Shown: in pieces, positions 44,305 to 53,108 of the stretch
Position numbering within the stretch: the first letter of the stretch is position 1
How the letters are laid out: every line of letters begins with the position of its first letter
Translations under genes and position numbers: made by a program
Assembly (NCBI GenBank): GCA_016709665.1
Contig: JADJMI010000001.1
Span: 806,001-870,000, forward strand
Source of the DNA: Betaproteobacteria bacterium
GTDB taxonomy: Bacteria > Pseudomonadota > Gammaproteobacteria > Burkholderiales > Usitatibacteraceae
DNA length: 64,000 nt
Direction: 5' to 3'
Notes under the pieces: generated by a model
Seen by the model: the letters and a program-made list of their open reading frames with translations, nothing else
What the model was told of the DNA's origin: nothing
Database searches by the model: none

Positions 44305-45727
44305 ATGAAGCACAGCCTCCAGCTCAAGCTCTCCCAGCATCTCACGCTCACCCCCCAGCTCCAGCAATCGATCCGGTTGCTCCAGCTGTCGACGGTCGAG
44401 CTGAACCAGGAGCTCGAGCGCTACCTCGCGGAGAACCCCCTGCTCGAGCGGGCCGACCTCTCGGGTGAGGAAAGCCTCACGCCGCCGCCGGCCGAAGGCG
44501 CCCCGGCCGCCGCGTCCTCGTCCGTCGAGACGGAGCCCTCGCCCGCCCCGGAGGATTCGTCGTCCTTCGGTGACGAGATGGCGCCCGGCCCGCGCCGCGG
44601 CGACGAGGACCGCGAGGACTTCACCCAGATCGCCGCGGCCGAGCCCACGCTGCAGGAATACCTCATCCGCCAGCTGCAGCTCACTGCAGCTCACGGAACG
44701 CGACAAGCGCATCGCCCTGGTGGTGATCACCCACCTGGACGAGGACGGCTACCTCAAGGCGACGCTCGAGGACCTGGTGCAGGTCGCGCGCGCCGAGCTC
44801 GAGGACATCGAGGCCGAAGAGATCACCATCGCCATCCGGCAGATCCAGAACCTCGAGCCGGCCGGGGTGGGCGCGTGCGACCTATCGGAATGCCTCGCGC
44901 TGCAGCTGAAGGCGCTGGCGCCCTCCGAGCCCCAGCGCGAGCGCGCCATCGAGCTCGTGACGCGCCACCTCGACGCGCTGGCCTCCCGCGACTACAACAA
45001 GCTCAAGCGCCAGCTCGGCATCGACGAGGACGAGCTGCGCGAGGTGCGCGCGCTCATCCTCACGCTCGACCCGAAGCCCGGCCGCGCCTGGGGCGAGGGC
45101 GACGTGCGCTACGTCGTGCCCGACGTCACCGTGAAGAAGTCGGGAGGCCGGTGGCTCGCGCAGCTCAACCGCGACGCGATGCCGCGCCTTCGCATCAACA
45201 AGATGTACGCCGACCTGCTGCAATCCTCGCGCGACAGCGGCGGGAGGAACCTCTCCGGGCAGCTGCAGGAGGCGCGCTGGCTCATCAAGAACGTGCAGCA
45301 GCGCTTCGACACGATCCTGCGCGTGACGCAGGCCATCGTCGACAGGCAGAAGAACTTCTTCGAGCACGGCGAGGTCGCGATGCGCCCGCTCGTGCTGCGC
45401 GAGATCGCCGAGGCCGTGGGGCTGCACGAATCCACCATCTCGCGCGTGACGACGCAGAAATACATGCTCACCACGCGCGGCATCTTCGAGCTGAAGTACT
45501 TCTTCGGCAGCCACGTGGCCACCGACACGGGCGGGGCCTGTTCCTCGACCGCCATACGCGCGCTCATCAAGCAGCTCGTGGCCGCCGAGGACGGCAAGAA
45601 GCCCCTGTCGGATCACCGCATTTCGGACATACTGGCCCAGCAGGGCATCCAGGTCGCGCGCCGGACGGTCGCCAAGTATCGCGAGGCGATGCACATCCAG
45701 CCGGCGAACCTGAGGAAGTCGATATAA
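44305..45727 (+). CDS. rpoN: RNA polymerase sigma54 factor, interrupted by a 10-bp tandem duplication
   Basis: Alternative sigma factor for enhancer-dependent promoters. Region I (KHSLQLKLSQHLTLTPQLQQ) and the acidic region II are in the first frame; the core-binding region, HTH and the RpoN box (ARRTVAKYR near the C-terminus) are in another. At 44674-44693 the sequence CTGCAGCTCA is present twice in tandem. Removing one copy restores RQLQLTERDKRIALVVITHL and a 470-aa protein of normal length. As given the gene would encode only a truncated N-terminal piece. Gene order lptB-rpoN-hpf-ptsN is standard. Confidence 0.92.
44674..44693 (+). repeat. 10-bp perfect tandem duplication inside rpoN
   Basis: Two copies of CTGCAGCTCA, head to tail. 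Ten is not a multiple of three, so the second copy puts the downstream two thirds of rpoN out of frame. Confidence 0.97.
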
Positions 45728-45749
45728 CCCGCCAGAAGGAGGAGGAACC

Positions 45750-46076
45750 ATGAACCTGCAGATCACCGGACACCACGTCGAGATCACACCCGCGATCCGC
45801 GACTACGTGATCTCGAAGCTCGACCGCATCAACCGGCACTTCGAGAACGTCATCGACGTGAACGTGACCCTCACCGTGCAGAAGCTCGACCAGAAGATCG
45901 AGGCGAACGTCCACCTCTCGGGCAAGGACATCCACGTGCAGTGCCACGACGCGGACATGTACGCCGCGATCGACGGCCTGGCCGACAAGCTCGACCGCCA
46001 GATCATCAAGCACAAGGAGAAGTTCAAGGAATCGCGCCACGCCCCCGCAGCCAAGCGGCAGGTCGAGTCCGAGTAG
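45750..46076 (+). CDS. hpf: Ribosome hibernation promoting factor (short HPF/RaiA family)
   Basis: Binds the 30S subunit in stationary phase. 108 aa; begins MNLQITGHHVEITPAIRDYV, with the beta-alpha-beta fold and basic helix (DRQIIKHKEKFKE) of the family. A strong AAGGAGGAGG site lies upstream, in contrast to most genes here. Between rpoN and ptsN as in other proteobacteria. Confidence 0.94.
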   Translation: MNLQITGHHVEITPAIRDYVISKLDRINRHFENVIDVNVTLTVQKLDQKIEANVHLSGKDIHVQCHDADMYAAIDGLADKLDRQIIKHKEKFKESRHAPAAKRQVESE

Positions 46077-46116
46077 GCGGCCCGCTCGCGAAGCGCGCCG
46101 CGAAGGAGATACACCG

Positions 46117-46602
46117 ATGAATCGCCTGTCGCCGCTGCTGCCCCTCGCCCACGTCGCGCTCGATCTCGACGTGAGCAGCAAGAAGCGGCTTTTCGAGCAG
46201 ATCGGCCTGCTCTTCGAGAACTCGCGCCAGATCCCCCGGGCGCGGGTGTTCGACAGCCTCTTCGACCGCGAAAAGCTCGGCTCCACGGGCCTGGGCTACG
46301 GCGTCGCCATCCCCCACGGCCGCCTGAAGAGCCTGAAGGACACGGCGTGCGCCTTCGTGCGCACGCAATCGCCCCTGCCCTTCGAGTCCCCGGACGGGCA
46401 GCCGGTGCGCCTCGTGCTCGCCATGCTGGTGCCCGAGCACGCGACGGAGCAGCACCTGGAGCTGCTCTCGGACCTCGCGCAGATGTTCAGCGACCCCCAG
46501 CTTCGCGACGGGCTGCTCGCCGCCGGCGACGCGCCCTCGGCGCACCGCCTGCTCACGCAGTGGTCGCCCTATGCCCCGGCTCAGCGTTCAGCAGCTCTTT
46601 GA
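46117..46602 (+). CDS. ptsN: Nitrogen-PTS enzyme IIA
   Basis: PTS-Ntr EIIA protein of 161 aa, phosphorylated on His in GYGVAIPHGRL, regulating rather than transporting. RVFDSLFDREKLGSTG is typical. A GAAGGAGAT site precedes the ATG. The 3' end overlaps hprK by 32 bp. Confidence 0.94.
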   Translation: MNRLSPLLPLAHVALDLDVSSKKRLFEQIGLLFENSRQIPRARVFDSLFDREKLGSTGLGYGVAIPHGRLKSLKDTACAFVRTQSPLPFESPDGQPVRLVLAMLVPEHATEQHLELLSDLAQMFSDPQLRDGLLAAGDAPSAHRLLTQWSPYAPAQRSAAL

Positions 46603-47530
46603 GGACAGGCGCGAGCGCCTGAGCCTCGCGTGGGCCGCCGGCGCGTCCGGCAGCCACCGCGAGCTCACCAACGAGATGCTCTCGCGTCCGGGCCTGGGGC
46701 TCATCGGGCACCTGAACCTCATCCACCCGCTCGTCGTCCAGGTCCTGGGCGGGCGCGAGGTCGAATACCTGCAGAGCCTGGAGGCCGTCGAGCGCGCCGC
46801 CGTCTGCGAGCGCATCGCTTCGGGCGAGACCCACTGCGTCGTCGTTTGCGACGGCCTCGCCGTGCCGACGGAGCTCGAGCGCGTCGCGACCCGCGTGGCG
46901 ACCCCGGTGCTCATCGCGCGCGAGGCGAGCCAGCAGGTGATCAACGTGCTGCGGCCGTACCTGCAGCGCGAGCTCGGCGAGGTGACGACGCTGCACGGCG
47001 TATTCCTCGACGTGCTCGAGATCGGCGTGCTCATCACGGGCGAGTCCTCCATCGGCAAGAGCGAGCTCGCCCTGGAGCTCGTCTCCCGCGGCCACGGCCT
47101 CGTCGCCGACGACGTGGTCGAGCTGCAGCAGATCGGCCCCGAGACGGTCCAGGGCCGCTGCCCGCCGATGCTGCGCGACTTCCTCGAGGTCCGGGGCCTG
47201 GGCGTGCTCAACATCCGCTCGATCTTCGGCGAGACGGCGGTGCGTCCCCGCAAGGCCCTTCGCCTCATCGTGCACCTGGAGCTGCCCGCCGACGGCCGCT
47301 ACGAGGAACGCGACCGTCTCGCCACGCGTTCGGGCACGCGCAGCGTGCTGGGCGTCGAGATTCCCACCGTGACCCTCACCGTGGCGCCGGGCCGCAACCT
47401 CGCCGTGCTGGTGGAGGCCGCGGTGCGCAACCACATCCTCATCACGCGCGGGATCGATTCCACGCGCGATTTCATCGCGCGCCAGGCGGCGGCGATGCGC
47501 GGCGGCGACCGCGACACGCGCGGGGACTGA
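46571..47530 (+). CDS. hprK: HPr kinase/phosphorylase
   Basis: Bifunctional enzyme that phosphorylates HPr on Ser. 319 aa. The Walker A motif is GESSIGKSELALEL, and EVRGLGVLNIRSIFGE is the HprK signature. In Gram-negatives without sugar PTS it acts with PTS-Ntr; HPr and EI genes are not in the window. The start MPRLSVQQLFEDR lies inside ptsN, so translation is coupled. Confidence 0.95.
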   Translation: MPRLSVQQLFEDRRERLSLAWAAGASGSHRELTNEMLSRPGLGLIGHLNLIHPLVVQVLGGREVEYLQSLEAVERAAVCERIASGETHCVVVCDGLAVPTELERVATRVATPVLIAREASQQVINVLRPYLQRELGEVTTLHGVFLDVLEIGVLITGESSIGKSELALELVSRGHGLVADDVVELQQIGPETVQGRCPPMLRDFLEVRGLGVLNIRSIFGETAVRPRKALRLIVHLELPADGRYEERDRLATRSGTRSVLGVEIPTVTLTVAPGRNLAVLVEAAVRNHILITRGIDSTRDFIARQAAAMRGGDRDTRGD

Positions 47531-47533
47531 CCG

Positions 47534-48376
47534 ATGCGACTCGCCCTCATCAGCGGCGTGTCCGGCTCCGGGAAGAGCGTCGCGCTCAAGGCGCTCGAGG
47601 ACTCGAGCTGGTTCTGCGTCGACAACCTGCCGACGGACCTCATCCTGTCCCTGCTCGCCCACGCCGCCTCGCGCGGCGATCCGCGCGTCGCGGTGAGCGC
47701 CGACGCGCGCAGCGCCGCCACCCTCGAGAACCTGCCGCGGGTCGTCGCGGAGGCCCGCGCGGCCGGCACCGAGGTGCAACTGGTCTTCCTCGACGCGAGC
47801 GACGCGAGCCTCGTGCGCCGGTTCTCGGAGTCCCGCCGCCCGCACCCGCTCGCCCGCGAGGGCCGCACCCTCGAGGAAGCCATCGCCGAGGAGCGGCGCC
47901 TCCTCGCGCCGATCGCCGAGCTCGCGCACCGCATCGACACCAGCGGTCTCAGCCCGGTGCAGTTGCGCGGCTGGATCCACGACCTGCTCGTGACGGACCC
48001 TTCGCGCCTCACCGTCTGCCTCGAGTCCTTCGGGTTCAAGACGGGCGTGCCGCTCAACGCCGATTTCCTCTTCGACGCGCGCTTCCTGCCCAACCCCTTC
48101 TACGATCCGGAGCTTCGTCCCCTCACGGGCCGCGACGCGAAAGTCGCGGGCTTCCTCGAGCGCGAGACCGAAGCCGGCCTCCTGCTGGAGGACATCCACC
48201 GCTTCGTCGCGCGCTGGCTGCCCAAGTTCTCCCTCGACCGACGCGCGGCCCTCACCGTGGCCATCGGCTGCACGGGCGGGCGCCATCGTTCCGTGTACCT
48301 CGTCGAGGCCCTGGCCGCGCGCCTGAGGGGCAACTACCCCGTCATCGTCCGGCACCGCGACCTGCACGACGCGTAG
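47534..48376 (+). CDS. rapZ: RNase adapter protein RapZ
   Basis: P-loop protein of 280 aa. Walker A GVSGSGKSVALKAL, the DLRLVFLDA-like segment LVFLDASDASLVRRF, SRRPHPL, and the C-terminal GCTGGRHRSVYLVE. E. coli RapZ guides RNase E to the GlmZ sRNA; glmZ/glmY are not known from betaproteobacteria, so the local role is open. 3 bp after hprK. Confidence 0.94.
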   Translation: MRLALISGVSGSGKSVALKALEDSSWFCVDNLPTDLILSLLAHAASRGDPRVAVSADARSAATLENLPRVVAEARAAGTEVQLVFLDASDASLVRRFSESRRPHPLAREGRTLEEAIAEERRLLAPIAELAHRIDTSGLSPVQLRGWIHDLLVTDPSRLTVCLESFGFKTGVPLNADFLFDARFLPNPFYDPELRPLTGRDAKVAGFLERETEAGLLLEDIHRFVARWLPKFSLDRRAALTVAIGCTGGRHRSVYLVEALAARLRGNYPVIVRHRDLHDA

Positions 48377-48397
48377 GAAGCGCGCGTCGTGCTCGTC

Positions 48398-49009
48398 ATG
48401 AACCTGCTCGCCGCGGGTCCGCCGCCCGGCGAGACCGTGCCGATCTTTCCGCTCGGCGCGGTGCTTTTTCCCGGCATGCGCCTGCCCCTCCGGATCTTCG
48501 AGCAGCGCTACATGGAGATGGCGAAGGCCTGCCTCAAGCACGACGCGCACTTCGGCGTGTGCCTCATCCGCGAGGGCGAGGAGGTCGGCGCCCCGGCCGT
48601 GCCCGAAACCGTCGGCTGCCTCGCGAAGATCCGCGAATGGGACATGGAGCAGCTCGGCATCCTCAAGGTTCGCGCCGAGGGGCTCGGGCGGTTCCGCCTC
48701 GAGGCGCGCGAGACCACGCCTTCGGGCCTCGTTCTCGGGCGCATCGCGCGCCTGCCCGACGAGGATCCGGCCGCCCCCCCGGAGCTGCCCGCGTGCGCGG
48801 ACTTCGTTCGCAAGGTGATCGAGGCCGTGGGTTCGTCGCGGTTCGGTGAACCGTACGGCTACGACGACGCCACCTGGGTGGGCTTTCGCCTCGCGGAGAT
48901 ACTGCCGCTGCGCAATCCCGTGCGGCAGAAGCTGCTGGAACTCACCGACGCCGCGGCGCGGCTCGCGATCCTGCACCGGTTCCTGCGCGAGCAGCGCCTG
49001 ATCGGCTAG
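48398..49009 (+). CDS. LON-substrate-binding domain protein
   Basis: Stand-alone LON N-terminal domain (203 aa) without ATPase or protease parts. PIFPLGAVLFPGMRLPLRIFE and GVCLIREGEEVG are the family pattern. Function unknown. ATG at 48398 is used; a GTG at 48389 is in frame. The last 68 bp overlap the mutY 3' end on the other strand. Confidence 0.88.
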   Translation: MNLLAAGPPPGETVPIFPLGAVLFPGMRLPLRIFEQRYMEMAKACLKHDAHFGVCLIREGEEVGAPAVPETVGCLAKIREWDMEQLGILKVRAEGLGRFRLEARETTPSGLVLGRIARLPDEDPAAPPELPACADFVRKVIEAVGSSRFGEPYGYDDATWVGFRLAEILPLRNPVRQKLLELTDAAARLAILHRFLREQRLIG

Positions 49010-50045
49010 CCTCCGGCGCGAGCGTGGCGAGAAGGCGCTTCACGGGGGCCGGAAGCGCCGCATCCTGCGCATCGACCATGCCGATCCATCGCCGCCCGGG
49101 CTCGCCCGCCGCCAGGGATGTGCGGCGCACGCGCACCCGGAAGGGCGTGGCTTCCAGGGTGAAATGCGTGAAAGCATGGCGGAGGTTCGGCAGCGGGTCG
49201 ATCGAGACAGGCGCGACACCCAGGCTCGCGCAGGCTTCGCGGGGATCCATGCCCTCGGCGAACGCCGGAAAGCTCCACAAGCCGCCCCAGATGCCCGGCG
49301 CCGGGCGCTGCTCGAGCAGGACCCTGCCTCCCGCGATGACCACGAGCCACACCGCGCGCCGAAGTTTCGCCGCGCGCGCGGCCTTCGGGCCGGGCAGCTC
49401 GTCGGTCCGGCCTTCCCGCCGCGCCACGCAATCGGCGCGCACCGGGCACCGCCCGCAATCCGGCGACGTCCGCGAACACAGGGTGGAACCCAAGTCCATG
49501 AGGCCTTGCGTGTAGGCCTCGACGTCCCGGCGGGGCAGCCGCGACTGCGCCGTCTCCCACAATCGCGCGATGACCGCCGAACTGTCCACCGGCCCCGCGA
49601 TGCCCGCATGGCGCGCGAGCACGCGCTTCACGTTGCCGTCGAGGATCGCGTGGGGCTCGCCGGTCGCGAACGCGACGATGGCCGCCGCGGTCGAGCGCCC
49701 GATGCCCGGCAGGTCGGCTACGGCATCGACCTGCAGCGGAAACCGCCCGCCATGCGTCTCGACCACGCGCCGGGCGGCCCCGTGCAGGTTGCGTGCTCGC
49801 GCGTAGTAGCCGAGGCCGCTCCACAGGCGCATCACCTCGCCCGGATCCGCCCCGGCGAGCGCCGCGACATCGGGGAAGCGCGCCAGGAAGCGCTCGTAAT
49901 AGGGAATCACCGTCGCCACCTGCGTTTGCTGCAGCATGATCTCCGAGAGCCAGAGCCGGTAGGGGTCACGCGTACCCTGCCACGGCAATCCATGGCGACC
50001 GTGGACCTTCTGCCAGTCGATCAGGCGGCGCGAAAAGGCTTTCAC
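48942..50045 (-). CDS. mutY: A/G-specific adenine glycosylase
   Basis: Removes adenine mispaired with 8-oxoG. 367 aa from GTG 50045. Catalytic Glu35 in WLSEIMLQQTQVATV, the helix-hairpin-helix DLPGIGRSTAAAIVAF, catalytic Asp in AILDGNVKRVLAR, the 4Fe-4S ligands CSRTSPDCGRCPVRADC, and a C-terminal NUDIX-like domain. The GTG fits the conserved N-terminus (KAFSRRLIDWQ); a far longer in-frame reading reaches into the divergent gap. The 238-bp gap to the next gene holds two divergent starts and nothing further I recognise. Confidence 0.94.
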   Translation of the reverse strand: MKAFSRRLIDWQKVHGRHGLPWQGTRDPYRLWLSEIMLQQTQVATVIPYYERFLARFPDVAALAGADPGEVMRLWSGLGYYARARNLHGAARRVVETHGGRFPLQVDAVADLPGIGRSTAAAIVAFATGEPHAILDGNVKRVLARHAGIAGPVDSSAVIARLWETAQSRLPRRDVEAYTQGLMDLGSTLCSRTSPDCGRCPVRADCVARREGRTDELPGPKAARAAKLRRAVWLVVIAGGRVLLEQRPAPGIWGGLWSFPAFAEGMDPREACASLGVAPVSIDPLPNLRHAFTHFTLEATPFRVRVRRTSLAAGEPGRRWIGMVDAQDAALPAPVKRLLATLAPEASRSGAARAGTGAGSRAAPRRR

Positions 50046-50283
50046 GTTGTAAGGGCTTTGGGAGCGGGCGCGCGAGTGTAGCACCGCGCGCGAATGCAGA
50101 ATGCTCCGGTGGACAGCAGGGCCGGTTACCTTCAGTATCCGCATTCCCCGTGCGTACCGTCCGTCAGAGGCGAGGCGTGCGGAGTTGGGGCGAGAGGGAA
50201 GAACGACCCCCGGCCCCCGCGAGGCGCCATGCCCCCGGGACGGCCGGCAATCCGAACGAGAACGCACACAGGGAGATTCGCAG

Positions 50284-51066
50284 ATGCTCAAAGGAAAATC
50301 CGCCATCGTCACGGGCTCGACGAGCGGCATCGGCCTCGGCATCGCCGAAGCCTTCGCCCGAGAGGGCATCAACCTCGTGATCAACGGCTCGCGCAACACG
50401 CCCGAGGCCGAGGAGATCCGCAGCCGCCTCGCGAGCACCTATGGCGTGAAGGTCGTCTTCCTGCCGGCCGACATGGGCAAGGTCTCTGCCGTCGAGGAAT
50501 TCGTGAGCAAGTCCGTCGAAGCCATCGGCCCGATCGACATCCTCGTGAACAACGCCGGCATGCAGCACGTGTGCCCCATCGAGGATTTCCCGGTCGAGAA
50601 GTGGGACCAGATCATCGCCCTCAACCTGTCGGCCGCCTTCCACACCACGCGCCTGGTGATCCCGGGCATGAAGCAGAAGGGCTGGGGCCGCATCGTGAAC
50701 GTGGCCTCGGCGCACGCCCTCGTCGCCTCGCCCTTCAAGAGCGCCTACGTCTCGGCCAAGCACGGCATCCTCGGCCTCACCAAGACGGTCGCGCTGGAAG
50801 TCGCCGAGAAGGGCATCACGTGCAACGCCGTGTGCCCGGGCTACGTGCTCACGCCGCTCGTCGAGAAGCAGATACCCGACACCGCGAAGGCGCGCGGCCT
50901 CACCATCGAGCAGGTGAAGCGCGACGTGCTCCTCGCGGCGCAGCCCACCAAGCAGTTCGTCACCGTGGAACAGGTGGCGGGAACCACCGTCTTCCTCTGC
51001 AGCGATTCGGCGGCGTCCATCACGGGCACGCACATCGCCATCGAGGGCGGCTGGGTGGCCCACTGA
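50284..51066 (+). CDS. 3-hydroxybutyrate dehydrogenase
   Basis: Short-chain dehydrogenase (260 aa) oxidising D-3-hydroxybutyrate to acetoacetate with NAD. The coenzyme motif TGSTSGIGLGIA, NNAGMQHVCPIE with the family-specific GMQHV, the catalytic Ser in NVASAHALVASP, and YVSAKHG with catalytic Tyr/Lys identify it. An AGGGAGA site lies 8 bp before the ATG. It heads a ketone-body group with the patatin gene, and acetoacetate-decarboxylase genes converge on it. Confidence 0.93.
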   Translation: MLKGKSAIVTGSTSGIGLGIAEAFAREGINLVINGSRNTPEAEEIRSRLASTYGVKVVFLPADMGKVSAVEEFVSKSVEAIGPIDILVNNAGMQHVCPIEDFPVEKWDQIIALNLSAAFHTTRLVIPGMKQKGWGRIVNVASAHALVASPFKSAYVSAKHGILGLTKTVALEVAEKGITCNAVCPGYVLTPLVEKQIPDTAKARGLTIEQVKRDVLLAAQPTKQFVTVEQVAGTTVFLCSDSAASITGTHIAIEGGWVAH

Positions 51067-51122
51067 CCGAAGTGCCCCTGCGCGCCGCATCGCCCACCGG
51101 GCCGCGGCGCGGGAGATGATCC

Positions 51123-52283
51123 ATGGCGACGAAACGCACGAAGACGAAGGCCCCCGCGAAGCGAAAAGCCGCGAAGCGGGGGATCCGCAGCAACGACACG
51201 CCCCTGCCGAGCGGCCCGACGGGGCTGCCCCTCGCGAACCAGTCGGCGAAGGGCCCCGCGAAGGGCATGAAGAGCATCAACCTCGCCCTGCAGGGCGGCG
51301 GCGCGCACGGCGCGTTCGCCTGGGGGGTGATCGACAAGTTCCTCGAGGACGGCCGCATCGAGATCGAGGGCGTCTCGGGAACGAGCGCCGGGTCGATGAA
51401 CGCGGTGGTGTTCGCCTACGGCATGCTGCGCGGCCCCGACGGCGCGCGCCAGGCGCTGCACGATTTCTGGAAGGCGATTTCCGAGGCCGGCGCGCGTTAC
51501 AGCCCCGTCAAGCAGATGCCGTGGGAAAAGATGATGCACGGCTTCAATCTCGACCAGGCGTGGGCGTCCGAGATGTTCAAGATGATCACGCACTCGTTCT
51601 CGCCCTACCAGCTGAACCCCATGAACTTCAACCCGCTGCGCGAGGTGCTCGAGGCGCAGGTCGACTTCGAGGAGCTGGACCGCTCGCAGAAGACCAAGCT
51701 GTTCCTCTCGGCCACGAACGTGCGCACGGGCAAGGTGAAGGTGTTCAACACGAACGAGATCACCGCCGACGTGGTGCTCGCCTCGGCGTGCCTGCCGTAC
51801 CTCTTCCAGGCCGTCGAGATCGACGGCGAGCCCTACTGGGACGGCGGCTACATGGGCAACCCGGTGCTCTACCCGCTCTTCTACGAGACCGAGTCGCGCG
51901 ACGTGATCATCGTGCACATCAACCCGATCGAGCGCCCGGGCCCGCCGACGATGTCGAACGACATCTTCAACCGCATCAACGAGATCACCTTCAATTCCTC
52001 GCTCATCAAGGAGCTGCGCTCGGTGTTCTTCGTGCAGAAGCTCATCGACCAGGGCTGGATCAAGGACGAGTACAAGGAGCAGCTCAAGTACGTGCTCATC
52101 CACTCGATCCGCGCCGACACCGCGCTGTCGGACCTGTCGGTCTCGTCGAAGTTCGCCAACGACTGGGGCTTCCTCACGATGCTGCGCGACCGCGGCCGCG
52201 CCTACGCGAGCTCCTGGCTGGACAACCACTTCAACGACCTGGGCGTGCGCTCCTCGGTCGACCTGAAGAAGGAATTCCTATAG
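51123..52283 (+). CDS. Patatin-like phospholipase
   Basis: Serine lipid hydrolase (386 aa) of the patatin family. The oxyanion loop is LALQGGGAHGAFAWG, the nucleophile elbow GVSGTSAGS (Ser of GTSAG), and the dyad Asp is in YWDGGYMGN. The N-terminal 48 residues are Lys/Ala-rich and basic. In PHB-forming bacteria such genes often sit beside bdh genes; whether the substrate is phospholipid or PHB granule-associated lipid is not shown. Confidence 0.88.
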   Translation: MATKRTKTKAPAKRKAAKRGIRSNDTPLPSGPTGLPLANQSAKGPAKGMKSINLALQGGGAHGAFAWGVIDKFLEDGRIEIEGVSGTSAGSMNAVVFAYGMLRGPDGARQALHDFWKAISEAGARYSPVKQMPWEKMMHGFNLDQAWASEMFKMITHSFSPYQLNPMNFNPLREVLEAQVDFEELDRSQKTKLFLSATNVRTGKVKVFNTNEITADVVLASACLPYLFQAVEIDGEPYWDGGYMGNPVLYPLFYETESRDVIIVHINPIERPGPPTMSNDIFNRINEITFNSSLIKELRSVFFVQKLIDQGWIKDEYKEQLKYVLIHSIRADTALSDLSVSSKFANDWGFLTMLRDRGRAYASSWLDNHFNDLGVRSSVDLKKEFL

Positions 52284-52302
52284 CCCGGCCGGCGGCAAAA
52301 TG

Positions 52303-52330
52303 AAAAGGGGCCGCTCGCGCGGCCCCTTTT
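52303..52330. terminator. Bidirectional intrinsic terminator
   Basis: Perfect 12-bp stem AAAAGGGGCCGC / GCGGCCCCTTTT with TCGC loop, between the patatin gene and the convergent decarboxylase-like gene. Confidence 0.9.
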
Positions 52331-52351
52331 GCTTTCCGGCGCCGGGGCGCT

Positions 52352-53092
52352 TCAGGCGAGGTAGTCGTGCAGCACCCGCCCGTACGGCAGGGTCATGTCC
52401 GTCACCATGTGCAGGCCGCCCGCCACGCGGCGCACCGGCAGGTCCGCCAGCGGGCAGTTCACGGCCGGGATGAGCTCCAGGCGCGCCTCGCCCGTCCACG
52501 CGCCCTGCAGCTTCACGTCCGCGAAGTTGATTCCCACGAGCTGCGCGATGGCCGGCGTGCCGTCGATGTCGGGAATCATCTTGAGCGTGACCTGCGTGCG
52601 CGCGAGGAGCTCCCTTTCCTTCGACAGATCCGCGCGGAAGGCGTCGTGCTTGTAGACCATCGTGCCCGTGGCGGCCCGCTGCGTGGCGTAGTCGAGCGTG
52701 CCCGTGAGGGTGTCGCCCGTCACCTTGAGCACCGCCTTGCCGTACTTCATCGGGTAGCCCCAGATCTCGCGCCCGCCGGCGAGCGGCGGCGTGTTGTCCA
52801 CGTACATCTGCGAGACGAAGTTGCAGGGCTCGCCCTTGAAGGTGCAGGGGATGATCTGCGCCGCGGCCGAATAGGCGCCGAAGCCCTCGCCGTCCGGGAG
52901 ATCCAGCCACTGCACGGCGACCGTGTCGCCCGCGGGCACGAGGGGCTCGGGCAGCGCCTCGCGGATGGCGGCCGCATCGCTCCGGTAGGAGATCACGAGA
53001 TACTGCCGCCGGAAGAACCGGTACGGCCCGCGCGGAAACGTCGGGCTCTGCAGCGGCATCGAGGGCAGCTTGAGAACGTCGCTCTTCTTCAT
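52352..53092 (-). CDS. Acetoacetate decarboxylase-family protein lacking the Schiff-base lysine
   Basis: A 246-aa protein that aligns end to end with acetoacetate decarboxylase (SPTFPRGPYRFFRRQYL, GREIWGYPMKYG, TMVYKHD). In the Clostridium enzyme Lys115 forms the Schiff base and Glu76 lines the site. Here position 115 is Met (YPMKYG) and position 76 is Ala (AYSAAAQ); only the second Lys (116) remains. It is therefore probably not a decarboxylase by the known mechanism, and may be an ADC-superfamily enzyme of another kind or a partner subunit. 16 bp downstream of an intact paralogue. Confidence 0.85.
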   Translation of the reverse strand: MKKSDVLKLPSMPLQSPTFPRGPYRFFRRQYLVISYRSDAAAIREALPEPLVPAGDTVAVQWLDLPDGEGFGAYSAAAQIIPCTFKGEPCNFVSQMYVDNTPPLAGGREIWGYPMKYGKAVLKVTGDTLTGTLDYATQRAATGTMVYKHDAFRADLSKERELLARTQVTLKMIPDIDGTPAIAQLVGINFADVKLQGAWTGEARLELIPAVNCPLADLPVRRVAGGLHMVTDMTLPYGRVLHDYLA

Positions 53093-53108
53093 GGCTTCGC
53101 TCCCGCGC

